The notes below the pieces were generated by a model. The model was not told the origin of the DNA. It was given only the letters and a program-made list of their open reading frames with translations, and made no database searches. The translations under genes were made by a program, and so were the position numbers. Of a stretch of DNA of 64,000 nt, positions 32,933 to 41,053 are shown piece after piece. The stretch comes from an uncultured Rhodospirillaceae bacterium (lineage in GTDB: Bacteria > Pseudomonadota > Alphaproteobacteria > Azospirillales > Azospirillaceae), in the NCBI GenBank assembly GCA_937927415.1, contig CALBDS010000031.1, forward strand, positions 62,001 to 126,000. The letters run 5' to 3'. Numbering within the stretch: position 1 is the stretch's first letter; each line of letters begins with the position of its first letter.

Positions 32933-32944
32933 GAGCAGGCGGAG

Positions 32945-33766
32945 ATGAACGGCTTTCGCACAGCGGTTTTGGCGCTGGTCGTGGCGATGGGGGGATGGGT
33001 GGCGGGGCAGGGCACGGCTCTTGCCGGCCCCGGCTGCACCCTGGTGGCGGAGGCCGACGGCGGGATGGTGCGCACGCGGCTGGGCGATGCCTGCGACACC
33101 CGCGTCAGCCCGGCGTCCAGCTTCAAGGTGCCGCTGGCGCTGATGGGCTATGACCTGGGCCTGCTGGTGGACGAGCACAACCCGGTGCTTCCCTACAAGG
33201 ACGAATACAAGGCGTGGATGGAGGACTGGAAACAGCCCACCGACCCCACCGGCTGGATGCAGCGTTCCGTCGTCTGGTATTCCCAGGAACTGACCCGCGC
33301 CATGGGGATGGACCGCTTCGGCGCCTATGTGCAGGCGTTCGGCTACGGCAACGGCGACCTGTCCGGCGACGAGGGGATGGACAACGGGCTGACCAAGGCC
33401 TGGCTCAGCTCGTCCCTGGCCATTTCCCCCGACGAGCAGCTGGCCTTCCTCGGCAAGCTGTGGAAGCGGCAGTTGCCGGTGGCCGACATCGCCTATGACC
33501 GCACCCGCGCCATCATGCCGGTGTTCGAGGCGGCGGACGGCTGGCGGGTGTGGGGCAAGACCGGCACCGGATTCCAGCGGGCGCCCGATGGAACCAAGGA
33601 CCGCAACCGACAGTTCGGCTGGTTCATCGGCTGGGCCGAGCGGGAGGGGGGCACTATCCTGTTCGTCCGGCTGATCCAGGACGACGGCCCCGAAGCCACC
33701 CCGGCGGGGCCGCGGGCGCGCGACGGTTTCCTGGCCGATCTGCCCGATCTGTTGAAGGCGCCGTAA
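32945..33766 (+). CDS. Class D (OXA-type) beta-lactamase
   Basis: 273 residues with a signal peptide (about 1-28). All class D marks are present: the serine motif PASSFK (Ser58, Lys61), SVV (108-110), YGN (134-136), WLSSSLAISPDEQLAFL, and KTGTG (205-209) in RVWGKTGTGF. The family opens the beta-lactam ring through an acyl-serine intermediate with a carbamylated lysine. Which substrates it handles cannot be told from sequence. It starts 12 bases after rng (GGCGGAG Shine-Dalgarno) and may be read from the maf-rng promoter. GC content matches the neighbours and no mobile element is near, so it looks like a resident chromosomal gene. Confidence 0.92.
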   Translation: MNGFRTAVLALVVAMGGWVAGQGTALAGPGCTLVAEADGGMVRTRLGDACDTRVSPASSFKVPLALMGYDLGLLVDEHNPVLPYKDEYKAWMEDWKQPTDPTGWMQRSVVWYSQELTRAMGMDRFGAYVQAFGYGNGDLSGDEGMDNGLTKAWLSSSLAISPDEQLAFLGKLWKRQLPVADIAYDRTRAIMPVFEAADGWRVWGKTGTGFQRAPDGTKDRNRQFGWFIGWAEREGGTILFVRLIQDDGPEATPAGPRARDGFLADLPDLLKAP

Positions 33767-33860
33767 GGCTGACGCGCTCCCGACGTGGTTGAGCGGGACC
33801 GGCGTTGCCGTTACAAGGGGCACCATCAACCGCCACCCCCCAAAAACGGGAGCCGCCGTC

Positions 33861-34916
33861 ATGCCCACCGAACGCCTTGTCCTGCGCCGTCCCGACGACT
33901 GGCACGTGCATCTGCGCGACGGGGCCATGCTGGCGGCGGTGCTGCCGTTTACCGCGCGGCAGTTCGGGCGGGCGATCATCATGCCCAACCTGAAGCCCCC
34001 GGCCTCCACGGCGGCGGAGGCTGCGGCCTACCGCGCGCGGATTCTGGAGGCGCTGCCGGCGGATACCGATTTCACGCCGCTGATGACCGCCTATCTGACC
34101 GATGCCACCGATCCCGACGATCTGGCGGCGGGGGCGGCGGCGGGGATCTTCACCGCGGCCAAGCTCTACCCCGCCAACGCCACCACCAACAGCGCCCACG
34201 GCGTCACCGACATCAACCGCATCGCCCCGGTGCTGGAGCGCATGGCCGACATCGGCCTGCCCCTGCTGATCCATGGGGAGGTGACCGACACCGACGTGGA
34301 CATCTTCGACCGCGAGGCGGTGTTCATCGACCGCACCCTGGCGCCGCTGCTGGAACGCCATCCCACCTTGCGCGTGGTGCTGGAACACACCACCACGCAG
34401 GAGGCGGTGGATTTCGTCCGTGCGCATGCGGATTCGGGCCGGGTGGGGGCGACCATCACCGCCCACCATCTGCTCATCAACCGCTCGCACATCTTCCAGG
34501 GCGGCATCCGCCCCCATCTTTATTGCCTGCCCATCGCCAAGCGGGAAAAGCACCGCCGGGCGCTGGTGGAAGCGGCGATTTCGGGCGAGGGGCCGTTTTT
34601 CCTGGGCACCGACACAGCACCGCACCCGATCACCGCCAAGGAGACCGCCTGCGGCTGCGCCGGCTGCTTCACCGCCGCCACCGCCCTGGAGCTGTACGCC
34701 GAAGCCTTTGACGAGGCCGGCGCGCTCGACCGGCTGGAAGCCTTCGCCAGCCTGAACGGCCCGCGTTTCTACGGCCTGCCGGTGGCCGAGGATCAGGTGG
34801 TGCTGGAGCGCAGCGGCACGGTGGTCCTGGATCTGGTGACCCTGCCCAACGGCGATGCGGTTCTGCCCTTCCGCAGCGGCGAGCGGCTGGCATGGCGGTT
34901 CATGGGCACGGTGTAA
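33861..34916 (+). CDS. pyrC: Dihydroorotase
   Basis: 351 residues, PyrC type. Metal ligands sit in DDWHVHLRDGAML, the carbamylated lysine in FTAAKLYPANATTNS, and histidines in LLIHGEVTD and VLEHTTTQEAV. The Asp is in FLGTDTAPHP. It closes carbamoyl-aspartate to dihydroorotate in pyrimidine synthesis. ATG 33861 follows GGGAG; the frame extends upstream to 33789 without homology. Confidence 0.95.
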   Translation: MPTERLVLRRPDDWHVHLRDGAMLAAVLPFTARQFGRAIIMPNLKPPASTAAEAAAYRARILEALPADTDFTPLMTAYLTDATDPDDLAAGAAAGIFTAAKLYPANATTNSAHGVTDINRIAPVLERMADIGLPLLIHGEVTDTDVDIFDREAVFIDRTLAPLLERHPTLRVVLEHTTTQEAVDFVRAHADSGRVGATITAHHLLINRSHIFQGGIRPHLYCLPIAKREKHRRALVEAAISGEGPFFLGTDTAPHPITAKETACGCAGCFTAATALELYAEAFDEAGALDRLEAFASLNGPRFYGLPVAEDQVVLERSGTVVLDLVTLPNGDAVLPFRSGERLAWRFMGTV

Positions 34917-34932
34917 CCCCCGATTCTTTGTT

Positions 34933-34968
34933 GATAAAACAAAAGGGGGTTTGGGGATTCACCCCAAA
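34933..34968 (-). terminator. Terminator of the lipoprotein gene
   Basis: GTTTGGGG/CCCCAAAC (34949-34968) is followed on the minus strand by CCCCTTTTGTTTTATC. It lies between convergent pyrC and the lipoprotein gene. Confidence 0.75.
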
Positions 34969-35015
34969 CGGGTTTGGGCGGTAGCCCAATCGACCCAATC
35001 CCGGCGCCCCCCGCA

Positions 35016-35270
35016 TCACTTCGGCTCATACCCCTTCCGGCGCATGCACTGAGCGAAGATTTCCTTGCGGTAACCTGCCTGTGGTGTTTCCGGCAGGGGC
35101 CGCAGGGGATAGCCGCGCAGGCGCATGGTGGCGTCCACCTCCACCCCGCATTCATCATAGGCGGCCATGGGGGTTTCCTCCGTGGATTTCCATTCGCGGT
35201 AACTGGGGGTGCCGGAACACCCTGCCAACAGCACGGCCGCGGCCAGCGCCGCGGCCTTTCCCATCGCCAT
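35016..35270 (-). CDS. Small lipoprotein
   Basis: 84 residues. A lipoprotein signal (MAMGKAAALAAAVLLAGCSG) has a clear lipobox LAGC, with Cys18 as the lipid-attachment site. The mature part of about 67 residues has two further cysteines (DECGVEV, FAQCMRRKGYEPK) that could form a disulfide. The C-terminal CMRRKGYEPK ending is seen in many small alphaproteobacterial lipoproteins of unknown role. GGGGAG lies 8 bases before the ATG. Confidence 0.8.
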   Translation of the reverse strand: MAMGKAAALAAAVLLAGCSGTPSYREWKSTEETPMAAYDECGVEVDATMRLRGYPLRPLPETPQAGYRKEIFAQCMRRKGYEPK

Positions 35271-35472
35271 CGCTTCACTCCCCGATGCGCTTCCCTCTTT
35301 TAGGGGATACGCGACGATAGCATGGCTCCGGCGGTGAATTCGTTAATGGGCGATCGTGCGCCCCACTGACCTTCGGCGGATTCCGTTTGCCTGCGTGCTG
35401 CGGCAGACTGGTGGAAAAGGGCGATCAACGACCCTTTGCATCAGGCCCCGTTTGTGGGGCGGGGGAGGAGCC

Positions 35473-36216
35473 ATGGTCTGCTGGCTGGCGGCGGAGGATG
35501 TGGGGCGTGCGCCGTGGGATTCGCCGGACAACGGCTTTTCGGGGCTGAGTTTCTCGGTCCGCGGCGGCGAATGCGTGGCGCTGGAGGGACGGGCCGGGGC
35601 GGTTTCGGCGGCGCTGCGCATCCTGGCCGGCGACGAGCGGCCGGGGGGTGGCCGGGTGCGGGTGCTGCACGCCGGGGGGATGGCGGACCTGACCGATGCG
35701 CCGCCCGCCCGCCTGCTGGAGATCCGGCGGATTACGGTGGGGGTGATCGAGTCGGCCCCGCGCCTTCCGCCGCGCCTGACGGGACTGGAGGCGGTGGCCG
35801 GGCCGGGCTTGCGCGCAGGCCGGAGCGTGGAGTCGGCGGCGGGGACCGCCCGGCGGCTCTTGGGGTGTCTTGGCGTGCCGGAAGCCTTGTGGCTGCGGCC
35901 CATCCATCAGTGGCCGGCGGGGGACCGACGGCGGCTGGCGGTGGCGCTGGCCTTTGCCGTCGAATACCCGGTCGTTCTGGCCGACGATCCCTTTTGCGGG
36001 CTGGATGCGCCGGGGCGGCGAGCGGTCGGGCGGTTGCTGCGCCAAGCGGTGGACCGGGGCAGTGCCGTGATGCTGGCGGGGGAGGGAACGGCGGCGCTGG
36101 CCCGCCGCACGGTGCCGGTGGCTGTTGCGTCTGTGCCATCCCGTTCGGCGAAAGACAGGGACGCGAATTTCGCGTCCGAAGCGGCGCACGAAATCTGCTA
36201 CCTAAATCCGTCATGA
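35473..36216 (+). CDS. Degenerate PhnL-like ABC ATPase (probable pseudo-ATPase)
   Basis: 247 residues that align well with PhnL, the ABC-type subunit linked to the C-P lyase complex. Shared stretches are GGECVALEGRAG, LTDAPPARLLEIRRITVG, LLGCLGVPEALW and VEYPVVLADDPFCGLDA. Every nucleotide motif is altered. Walker A is GRAGAVSA (39-46) with no lysine, and the Q-loop Gln is lost (VGVIESAP). The signature is WPAGDRRR instead of SGGEQQR, Walker B ends in ADD rather than DE, and the switch His is gone (MLAGEGT). It probably cannot hydrolyse ATP. No phn genes are nearby. A perfect GGGGGAGGAG precedes the ATG, and a peptidoglycan-binding membrane protein follows 25 bases later. Confidence 0.75.
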   Translation: MVCWLAAEDVGRAPWDSPDNGFSGLSFSVRGGECVALEGRAGAVSAALRILAGDERPGGGRVRVLHAGGMADLTDAPPARLLEIRRITVGVIESAPRLPPRLTGLEAVAGPGLRAGRSVESAAGTARRLLGCLGVPEALWLRPIHQWPAGDRRRLAVALAFAVEYPVVLADDPFCGLDAPGRRAVGRLLRQAVDRGSAVMLAGEGTAALARRTVPVAVASVPSRSAKDRDANFASEAAHEICYLNPS

Positions 36217-36241
36217 ACCATCGCTGGCAGGAGGAAGACGG

Positions 36242-37246
36242 ATGGCGGTCATGAACGGTCGGAAGATGCCGTGGGCGGTGCTGACGGTTCTGGCCGGGAT
36301 GGCGGCGGCGCCCGCCCTGGCGAACGAGTCTTCGGCAGCGGACGTGCAGTGGGCGCAGATCATCCTGAAGGAAAAGGGCTTCAACATCGGTGGCCGTGCC
36401 AACGGCCAGATGACGCCCCAGACGCGCGCGGCGCTCAGCCAGTATCAGAAGGCCGCGGGCCTGCCCGTCACCGGCAATCTCGATTCCGCGACGGTCGCCA
36501 AGATGATGGGCGACCGCAAGGCGTCGGGCACCGTGGGCAACCTTGCCTCGCAGAAGCCGGGCAGCACGCCGAAACTGTCGGAGCGTGACGTGGCCCCCCG
36601 CGCCGCCACCCGCGCCGGTGACGTGCATTCCCAAGGCGGTGGTGGCGATGTCATGCTCGGCCCCATCGTGCGCCAGCCGCCGCCGGGGGTGACGATCCCG
36701 CCGCCGTCCGCGTCGGGCGGATCCTCTTCCGTGGCGTCGTCGTCCGGGGTGACCCAGCGATTCACGCCGCCACCGCCGGCGGCCAGTTCCGGCACATCCA
36801 GCCATGCCGCGGCTCCCTCCCACGCCGCTCCGGCGGTGCCGGCGGCTCCCCGGACGGCATCGGCTCCGTCCCACGCACCGACTCAGTCGATGGTCGCCGA
36901 CGCCGGCCCGGCGGTTGCGGCTGCCCCGCGGGCCGCGGTGACCGCCACCACCGCCGACGGCAAGGAGGTTCCAACCACTCTGCTGTCCAAGGGCGACGAG
37001 GATGGCATGAGCCTGCCCGGCTGGTTGCGCTATGTGGTGATGGCGGTGCTGGCCGGGACGCTGGGCTTCGTCGGTTTCGGCTGGTGGCGCAGCGGCCGGA
37101 CGGAAGGCCCCGGTTTTGCCCCGGCGCCGGCGGACAACGACGAGGATCGTGCCGTCAACCGCCGCGAACCCAGCTTTACCCCGTCGCGGGACGAGTTGAT
37201 GACGGGGCCGCGTCTGGGGGCGGCCCGCAGCGGGCGGGCGCGCTGA
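36242..37246 (+). CDS. Peptidoglycan-binding domain protein with C-terminal membrane anchor
   Basis: 334 residues. A signal peptide (about 1-27, ending PALA) is followed by a PG_binding_1 domain at 30-92 (VQWAQIILKEKGFNIGGRAN... LSQYQKAAGLPVTGNLDSAT). A long Pro/Ala/Ser/His linker runs to about 250. One membrane span follows (LRYVVMAVLAGTLGFVGFGWW), then a charged cytoplasmic tail (NRREPSFTPSRDELM). The layout suits a protein that bridges the inner membrane and the wall. AGGAGG precedes the ATG. It is probably co-transcribed with the PhnL-like gene, which could be its cytoplasmic partner. Confidence 0.75.
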   Translation: MAVMNGRKMPWAVLTVLAGMAAAPALANESSAADVQWAQIILKEKGFNIGGRANGQMTPQTRAALSQYQKAAGLPVTGNLDSATVAKMMGDRKASGTVGNLASQKPGSTPKLSERDVAPRAATRAGDVHSQGGGGDVMLGPIVRQPPPGVTIPPPSASGGSSSVASSSGVTQRFTPPPPAASSGTSSHAAAPSHAAPAVPAAPRTASAPSHAPTQSMVADAGPAVAAAPRAAVTATTADGKEVPTTLLSKGDEDGMSLPGWLRYVVMAVLAGTLGFVGFGWWRSGRTEGPGFAPAPADNDEDRAVNRREPSFTPSRDELMTGPRLGAARSGRAR

Positions 37247-37282
37247 CCGGCCGGACCCTGATCAGCTTTCGGGGGCGGGGGA

Positions 37283-37930
37283 TTACCCCGCCCGCCGCAG
37301 AATCTCCGCCGCCAGTTCCTGCATTTCCACCCCGGCCTGGGTCTTGCGCGGGCTTTCGGTCACCGACAGCCCGGTCAGCAGGGTTCCGGCATAGGCGGTG
37401 CGGTTGCCCACCTGGGTGAGTGCGATGGTGACGTCGGGCGGTGCGGCCAGCGCCTGCACCGCGGCGACCAGTTCATCGGCGATTTTCGCCCGCGGCGGCA
37501 CGCGGTTCAGCACCAGCATCAGCGGGCGCTTTTCCTGTTTCGCCAGTTCCAGCGTCGGGCCGGTGGCCCACAGGTCCATGGGGCTGGGTTGCACCGGGGC
37601 CACCACCATATGCGCGGCGCGCACGGCGATGCGGGCTTCGGTCTGGGCGTGGGGCGGGCTGTCGATCACCACCACGTCGTGGCTGCGGGCCAGCTTTTCC
37701 ACCTCGCCCTGGGTGCGCCAGCCGGTGATCCGGGCGTGGGTGAAGCCGGGATCGCCGCCGCGCGCCGCGGCCCGCACCTCCACCCAGCGGGACAGGCTGC
37801 CCTGGGGATCGATGTCCACGGTGGCGACCCGATGGCCCAACTGCGCCCAGGCGATGGCAAGATGGGCGGTCAGGGTGGTTTTGCCCGCTCCCCCCTTTTG
37901 CTGCGCCACGGTGAAGATCCTGCCGGCCAT
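37283..37930 (-). CDS. ParA-family ATPase (orphan)
   Basis: 215 residues. A deviant Walker A, QQKGGAGKTTLTAHLA, lies at the N-terminus. Walker B regions are ATVDIDPQGSLSRW and DVVVIDSPPHAQTE. The protein is short and lacks an N-terminal DNA-binding helix-turn-helix, like Soj/MipZ/ParC-type positioning ATPases. No parB neighbour or parS site is visible, so chromosome segregation is unlikely; positioning of a cellular cargo is more probable. ATG 37930 has AAAGGG upstream; the frame open to 38245 adds nothing conserved. Confidence 0.85.
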   Translation of the reverse strand: MAGRIFTVAQQKGGAGKTTLTAHLAIAWAQLGHRVATVDIDPQGSLSRWVEVRAAARGGDPGFTHARITGWRTQGEVEKLARSHDVVVIDSPPHAQTEARIAVRAAHMVVAPVQPSPMDLWATGPTLELAKQEKRPLMLVLNRVPPRAKIADELVAAVQALAAPPDVTIALTQVGNRTAYAGTLLTGLSVTESPRKTQAGVEMQELAAEILRRAG

Positions 37931-38042
37931 GGGTTCCCTTTCCTTTTTGTGGGGGCGGGGCATTTTGATGGTGTGTGGAACCGGATAACCGTCATAAAGC
38001 GTGGGGCAGCCATGCGCAACCCGGCGCTTTGCCCCATGCGCT

Positions 38043-38071
38043 TTGACCCCGCCCGAACGATCCGCTAGAAC
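38043..38071 (+). promoter_or_regulatory. Promoter placing transcription start on the tsaC GTG
   Basis: TTGACC (38043-38048), 17 bases, then TAGAAC (38066-38071). Seven bases later is the GTG start codon at 38079, with no Shine-Dalgarno between. This predicts a leaderless mRNA. Confidence 0.45.
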
Positions 38072-38078
38072 CCCGCCC

Positions 38079-39089
38079 GTGACCGACCAAGCATCCTCCC
38101 CCACGCCCCCCGAGGCCCCGCGCCCGTTGCAGATCCAGCCGCCGACCGCCGCCTCCCTGGCGCGGGCGGGCGAGTTGCTGCGCGCCGGTTCGCTGGTGGC
38201 CTTTCCTACCGAAACCGTGTACGGGCTGGGGGCCGACGCCACCAACGATCAGGCGGTGGCCGCCATCTTCGCCGCCAAGGGGCGGCCGCATTTCAACCCG
38301 CTGATCGTGCATGTGCCCTCGCTGGCCGAGGCGCAGGTGTTCGCCGAGTTCGATTCCCGCGCTATCGCCCTGGCGGAACAATACTGGCCGGGGCCGCTGA
38401 CCCTGGTGCTGCCGCGCAAGGCGGGGGCAGGGCTGTCGCTGCTGGTGTCGGCGGGGCTGGATACGGTGGCGGTGCGCGTGCCCGGCCATCCGGTGGCGCA
38501 GGCGTTGCTGCACGCCGCCCGCCGTCCGGTCGCCGCCCCCAGCGCCAACCGCTCAGGCTCGGTCAGCCCGACCACGCCGCTGCATGTGGTGGAAAGCCTG
38601 GGGGAACGGGTGCCGCTGGTGCTGGCCGGCGGGCGCTGCCCGGTGGGGGTGGAATCGACGGTGCTCGACCTGACGGGGGACGAGCCGGTGCTGCTGCGCC
38701 CCGGTGCCGTGCTGCGGGAGGATATGGAGCGGCTGCTGGGCCAGCCCATCGCCACCGCCGGTCACGACGGCAGCGAGGCGCCGAAGAAATCGCCGGGCCA
38801 GATGCTCAGCCATTACGCCCCCGCCGCCGGGGTGCGGCTGAACGCCCACGACGTGGCGGCGGACGAGGCGCTGCTGGCCTTCGGCCCCGACCAGTTGATC
38901 CGCGGCGGGGCGGCGCGGCTGAACCTGTCGCCGACCGGCGACCTGAACGAGGCGGCGGCCAACCTGTTCGCGTTCCTGCGGCAATTGGACCGCCCGGACG
39001 TGCGGGCTATCGCCGTCATGCCCATCCCCGACACCGGGCTGGGCAGCGCCATCAACGACCGGCTGCGCCGCGCCGCCACCCCGCGGTAG
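38079..39089 (+). CDS. tsaC: L-threonylcarbamoyladenylate synthase (Sua5/TsaC)
   Basis: 336 residues, the long Sua5 form. The YrdC domain has LVAFPTETVYGLGADATNDQ, IFAAKGRPHFNPLIVH, YWPGPLTLVLPRK and APSANRSGSVSPT. A Sua5 C-terminal domain follows from about residue 230 (SPGQMLSHYAPAAGV...), ending in LGSAINDRLRRAA. It makes threonylcarbamoyl-AMP for t6A37 in ANN-decoding tRNAs. GTG 38079 begins the conserved region, and the upstream bases contain a promoter rather than a ribosome-binding site. Confidence 0.92.
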   Translation: MTDQASSPTPPEAPRPLQIQPPTAASLARAGELLRAGSLVAFPTETVYGLGADATNDQAVAAIFAAKGRPHFNPLIVHVPSLAEAQVFAEFDSRAIALAEQYWPGPLTLVLPRKAGAGLSLLVSAGLDTVAVRVPGHPVAQALLHAARRPVAAPSANRSGSVSPTTPLHVVESLGERVPLVLAGGRCPVGVESTVLDLTGDEPVLLRPGAVLREDMERLLGQPIATAGHDGSEAPKKSPGQMLSHYAPAAGVRLNAHDVAADEALLAFGPDQLIRGGAARLNLSPTGDLNEAAANLFAFLRQLDRPDVRAIAVMPIPDTGLGSAINDRLRRAATPR

Positions 39090-39190
39090 GGGGTTCTCCC
39101 GTCAAGGTGTGGAAATCGCGGACGTGACGGGATAGGGTGCTGGTCCCTAGCACCTCATTTCCCGATTCGTCCGATCGAAAGCTTGCCGCC

Positions 39191-40609
39191 ATGACCAGCA
39201 CCGCCGCTCTGCTCGACCGCATCCTGTCCATCGTCGGCCCCAAGGGCATCCTGACCGATCCGGCGGACATGCAGCCCTATCTGGCCGAGGCGCGCGGGCG
39301 CTTCGTCGGCGGCAGCCCGGCGGTGGTCCGCCCCGCCACGGTGGAGGAGGTGGCCGCGGTGGTGGCGGCCTGTGCCGAAGCGGGTCAGCCCATCGTGCCC
39401 CAGGGCGGCAACACCAGCCTTGTGGGCGGCTCGATCCCGTACGAGAACGGCCATGACATCGTGCTCAGCCTGTCGCGGCTGAACCGGGTGCGCGACATCG
39501 ACCCGCTGAACTACACCATGACGGTGGACGCCGGGTGCGTGCTCCAGACCCTCCAGCAGGTGGCGGCGGATCAGGACCGGCTGCTGCCGCTCAGCCTGGG
39601 GGCGGAGGGGACGGCGCAGATCGGCGGGCTGGTCTCCACCAACGCCGGCGGCACCATGACCATCCGCTACGGCAACACCCGTGATCTGGTGCTGGGGCTG
39701 GAGGTGGTGCTGCCCGACGGGCGGGTGTGGGACGGCCTGCGCCGCCTGCGCAAGAACAACACCGGCTATGATCTGAAGCACCTGTTCATCGGTGCGGAAG
39801 GCACGCTGGGCATCATCACCGGCGCGGTGCTGAAGCTCTATCCCCGCCCGCGGCAGGTGGAAACCGCCTTCGTGGCCGTGCCCAGCCCGGTTGCCGCCAT
39901 CGAACTGCTGGCCCGCCTGCGCGCTGCGTCCGGCGACGGGGTGACGGCGTTCGAGCTGATGGCCCGCCGCGCCCTGGATTTCGCGCTCAAGCATGTTCCC
40001 GGCACCATCGACCCGCTGTCGGAGCCGTCGCCGTGGTATGCGCTGGTGGAAATGACCGCTGGCACCCGTTCCGACGCCTTCCGCGACAATTTCGAAGCCG
40101 CCCTGGGCGAGGCGTTCGAAGAGGGGCTGGCCACCGACGCCACCATCGCCGCGTCGGAGGGGCAGTCCAAGCAGCTCTGGTTCATCCGCGAAGCCATCGT
40201 GGAAGCGCAGAAGCACGCCGGCGGCTCCATCAAGAACGACGTGTCGGTCCCCGTCTCCAAGGTGGCCGAGTTCATCGAGCGCGCCACCGCAGCGGTGGAG
40301 GCGGTGTGCCCCGGCATCCGCCCGGTGCCCTTCGGCCACGTGGGCGACGGCAACATCCACTTCAACCTGACCCAGCCCGAAGGGGCCGATACCGCGGCCT
40401 ATCTCGCCCGCTGGGACGAGATCTGCCATGTGGTGAACGCGATCATCCTGGACCTGGACGGTTCCATCTCCGCCGAACATGGGGTGGGGCGGTTCAAGAA
40501 GGACGACATGCCGCATATCAAAAGCGCGGTCGAAATGGACATGCTGCGCGCCGTGAAGGCGGCGCTGGACCCGCGGGGGCTGATGAACCCCGGCAAGATG
40601 CTGCCCTGA
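39191..40609 (+). CDS. FAD-linked oxidase, D-2-hydroxyglutarate/D-lactate dehydrogenase type
   Basis: 472 residues of the GlcD/D2HGDH family. The FAD-binding fold has PIVPQGGNTSLVGGSIPYE, TAQIGGLVSTNAGGTMTIRY, and LKHLFIGAEGTLGIITGAVL. The C-terminal substrate domain has FGHVGDGNIHFN and ends DGSISAEHGVGRFKKDDMPH, with conserved metal-site histidines. It oxidises a D-2-hydroxyacid and passes electrons on, perhaps to the quinone pool via ETF. ATG 39191 is used. The exact substrate is not determined by sequence. Confidence 0.9.
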   Translation: MTSTAALLDRILSIVGPKGILTDPADMQPYLAEARGRFVGGSPAVVRPATVEEVAAVVAACAEAGQPIVPQGGNTSLVGGSIPYENGHDIVLSLSRLNRVRDIDPLNYTMTVDAGCVLQTLQQVAADQDRLLPLSLGAEGTAQIGGLVSTNAGGTMTIRYGNTRDLVLGLEVVLPDGRVWDGLRRLRKNNTGYDLKHLFIGAEGTLGIITGAVLKLYPRPRQVETAFVAVPSPVAAIELLARLRAASGDGVTAFELMARRALDFALKHVPGTIDPLSEPSPWYALVEMTAGTRSDAFRDNFEAALGEAFEEGLATDATIAASEGQSKQLWFIREAIVEAQKHAGGSIKNDVSVPVSKVAEFIERATAAVEAVCPGIRPVPFGHVGDGNIHFNLTQPEGADTAAYLARWDEICHVVNAIILDLDGSISAEHGVGRFKKDDMPHIKSAVEMDMLRAVKAALDPRGLMNPGKMLP

Positions 40610-40640
40610 TCCCCCCATCGTCGCTCTGGGAAATCCGCTC

Positions 40641-41033
40641 TTGGGCACTTATCTGTGGATAGCACTGGGCAGCGCCCTGGGGGGCGTTGCCCGGTACGGG
40701 TGTTCCAATTGGGCGGCGGCGGTGTTCGGCTACCGTTTCCCGTTGGGGACGCTGCTGATCAACATCCTTGGTTCCTTCGTGATCGGGGCGGCGGCCACTC
40801 TGACCGCACCCGGATCGCGCTTCGCCATTCCCGGCGATGCCCGGTTGTTCATCACGGTGGGGTTGTGTGGCGGCTACACCACCTTTTCCAGCTTCAGCCT
40901 GCAGACCCTCGAACTGCTGCGGGAGGGGGATTGGCTGGCGGCGGGAATGAATGTGGTGTCGTCGGTTGTTCTTTGTCTTGTAGCGGTGTGGGCGGGCCAT
41001 ATGCTCGCCACGCTGCTGGAGCCCGTGACCTGA
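40641..41033 (+). CDS. crcB: Fluoride channel CrcB/FluC
   Basis: 130 residues with four membrane spans. Family motifs are GSALGGVARYGCSNW, FPLGTLLINILGSFVIG and GLCGGYTTFSSFSLQTLEL, the last holding the Phe box that lines the fluoride path. It dimerises and exports fluoride. The start is TTG 40641 behind GGGAAA, 31 bases after the oxidase gene. There is no room for a fluoride riboswitch. Confidence 0.92.
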   Translation: MGTYLWIALGSALGGVARYGCSNWAAAVFGYRFPLGTLLINILGSFVIGAAATLTAPGSRFAIPGDARLFITVGLCGGYTTFSSFSLQTLELLREGDWLAAGMNVVSSVVLCLVAVWAGHMLATLLEPVT

Positions 41034-41053
41034 AAGAAAAGCGCACAGGTGAG

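Noticed and set aside
40610..40640. Fluoride riboswitch before crcB
   Set aside because: Only 31 bases separate crcB from the upstream gene, too few for the crcB RNA motif.
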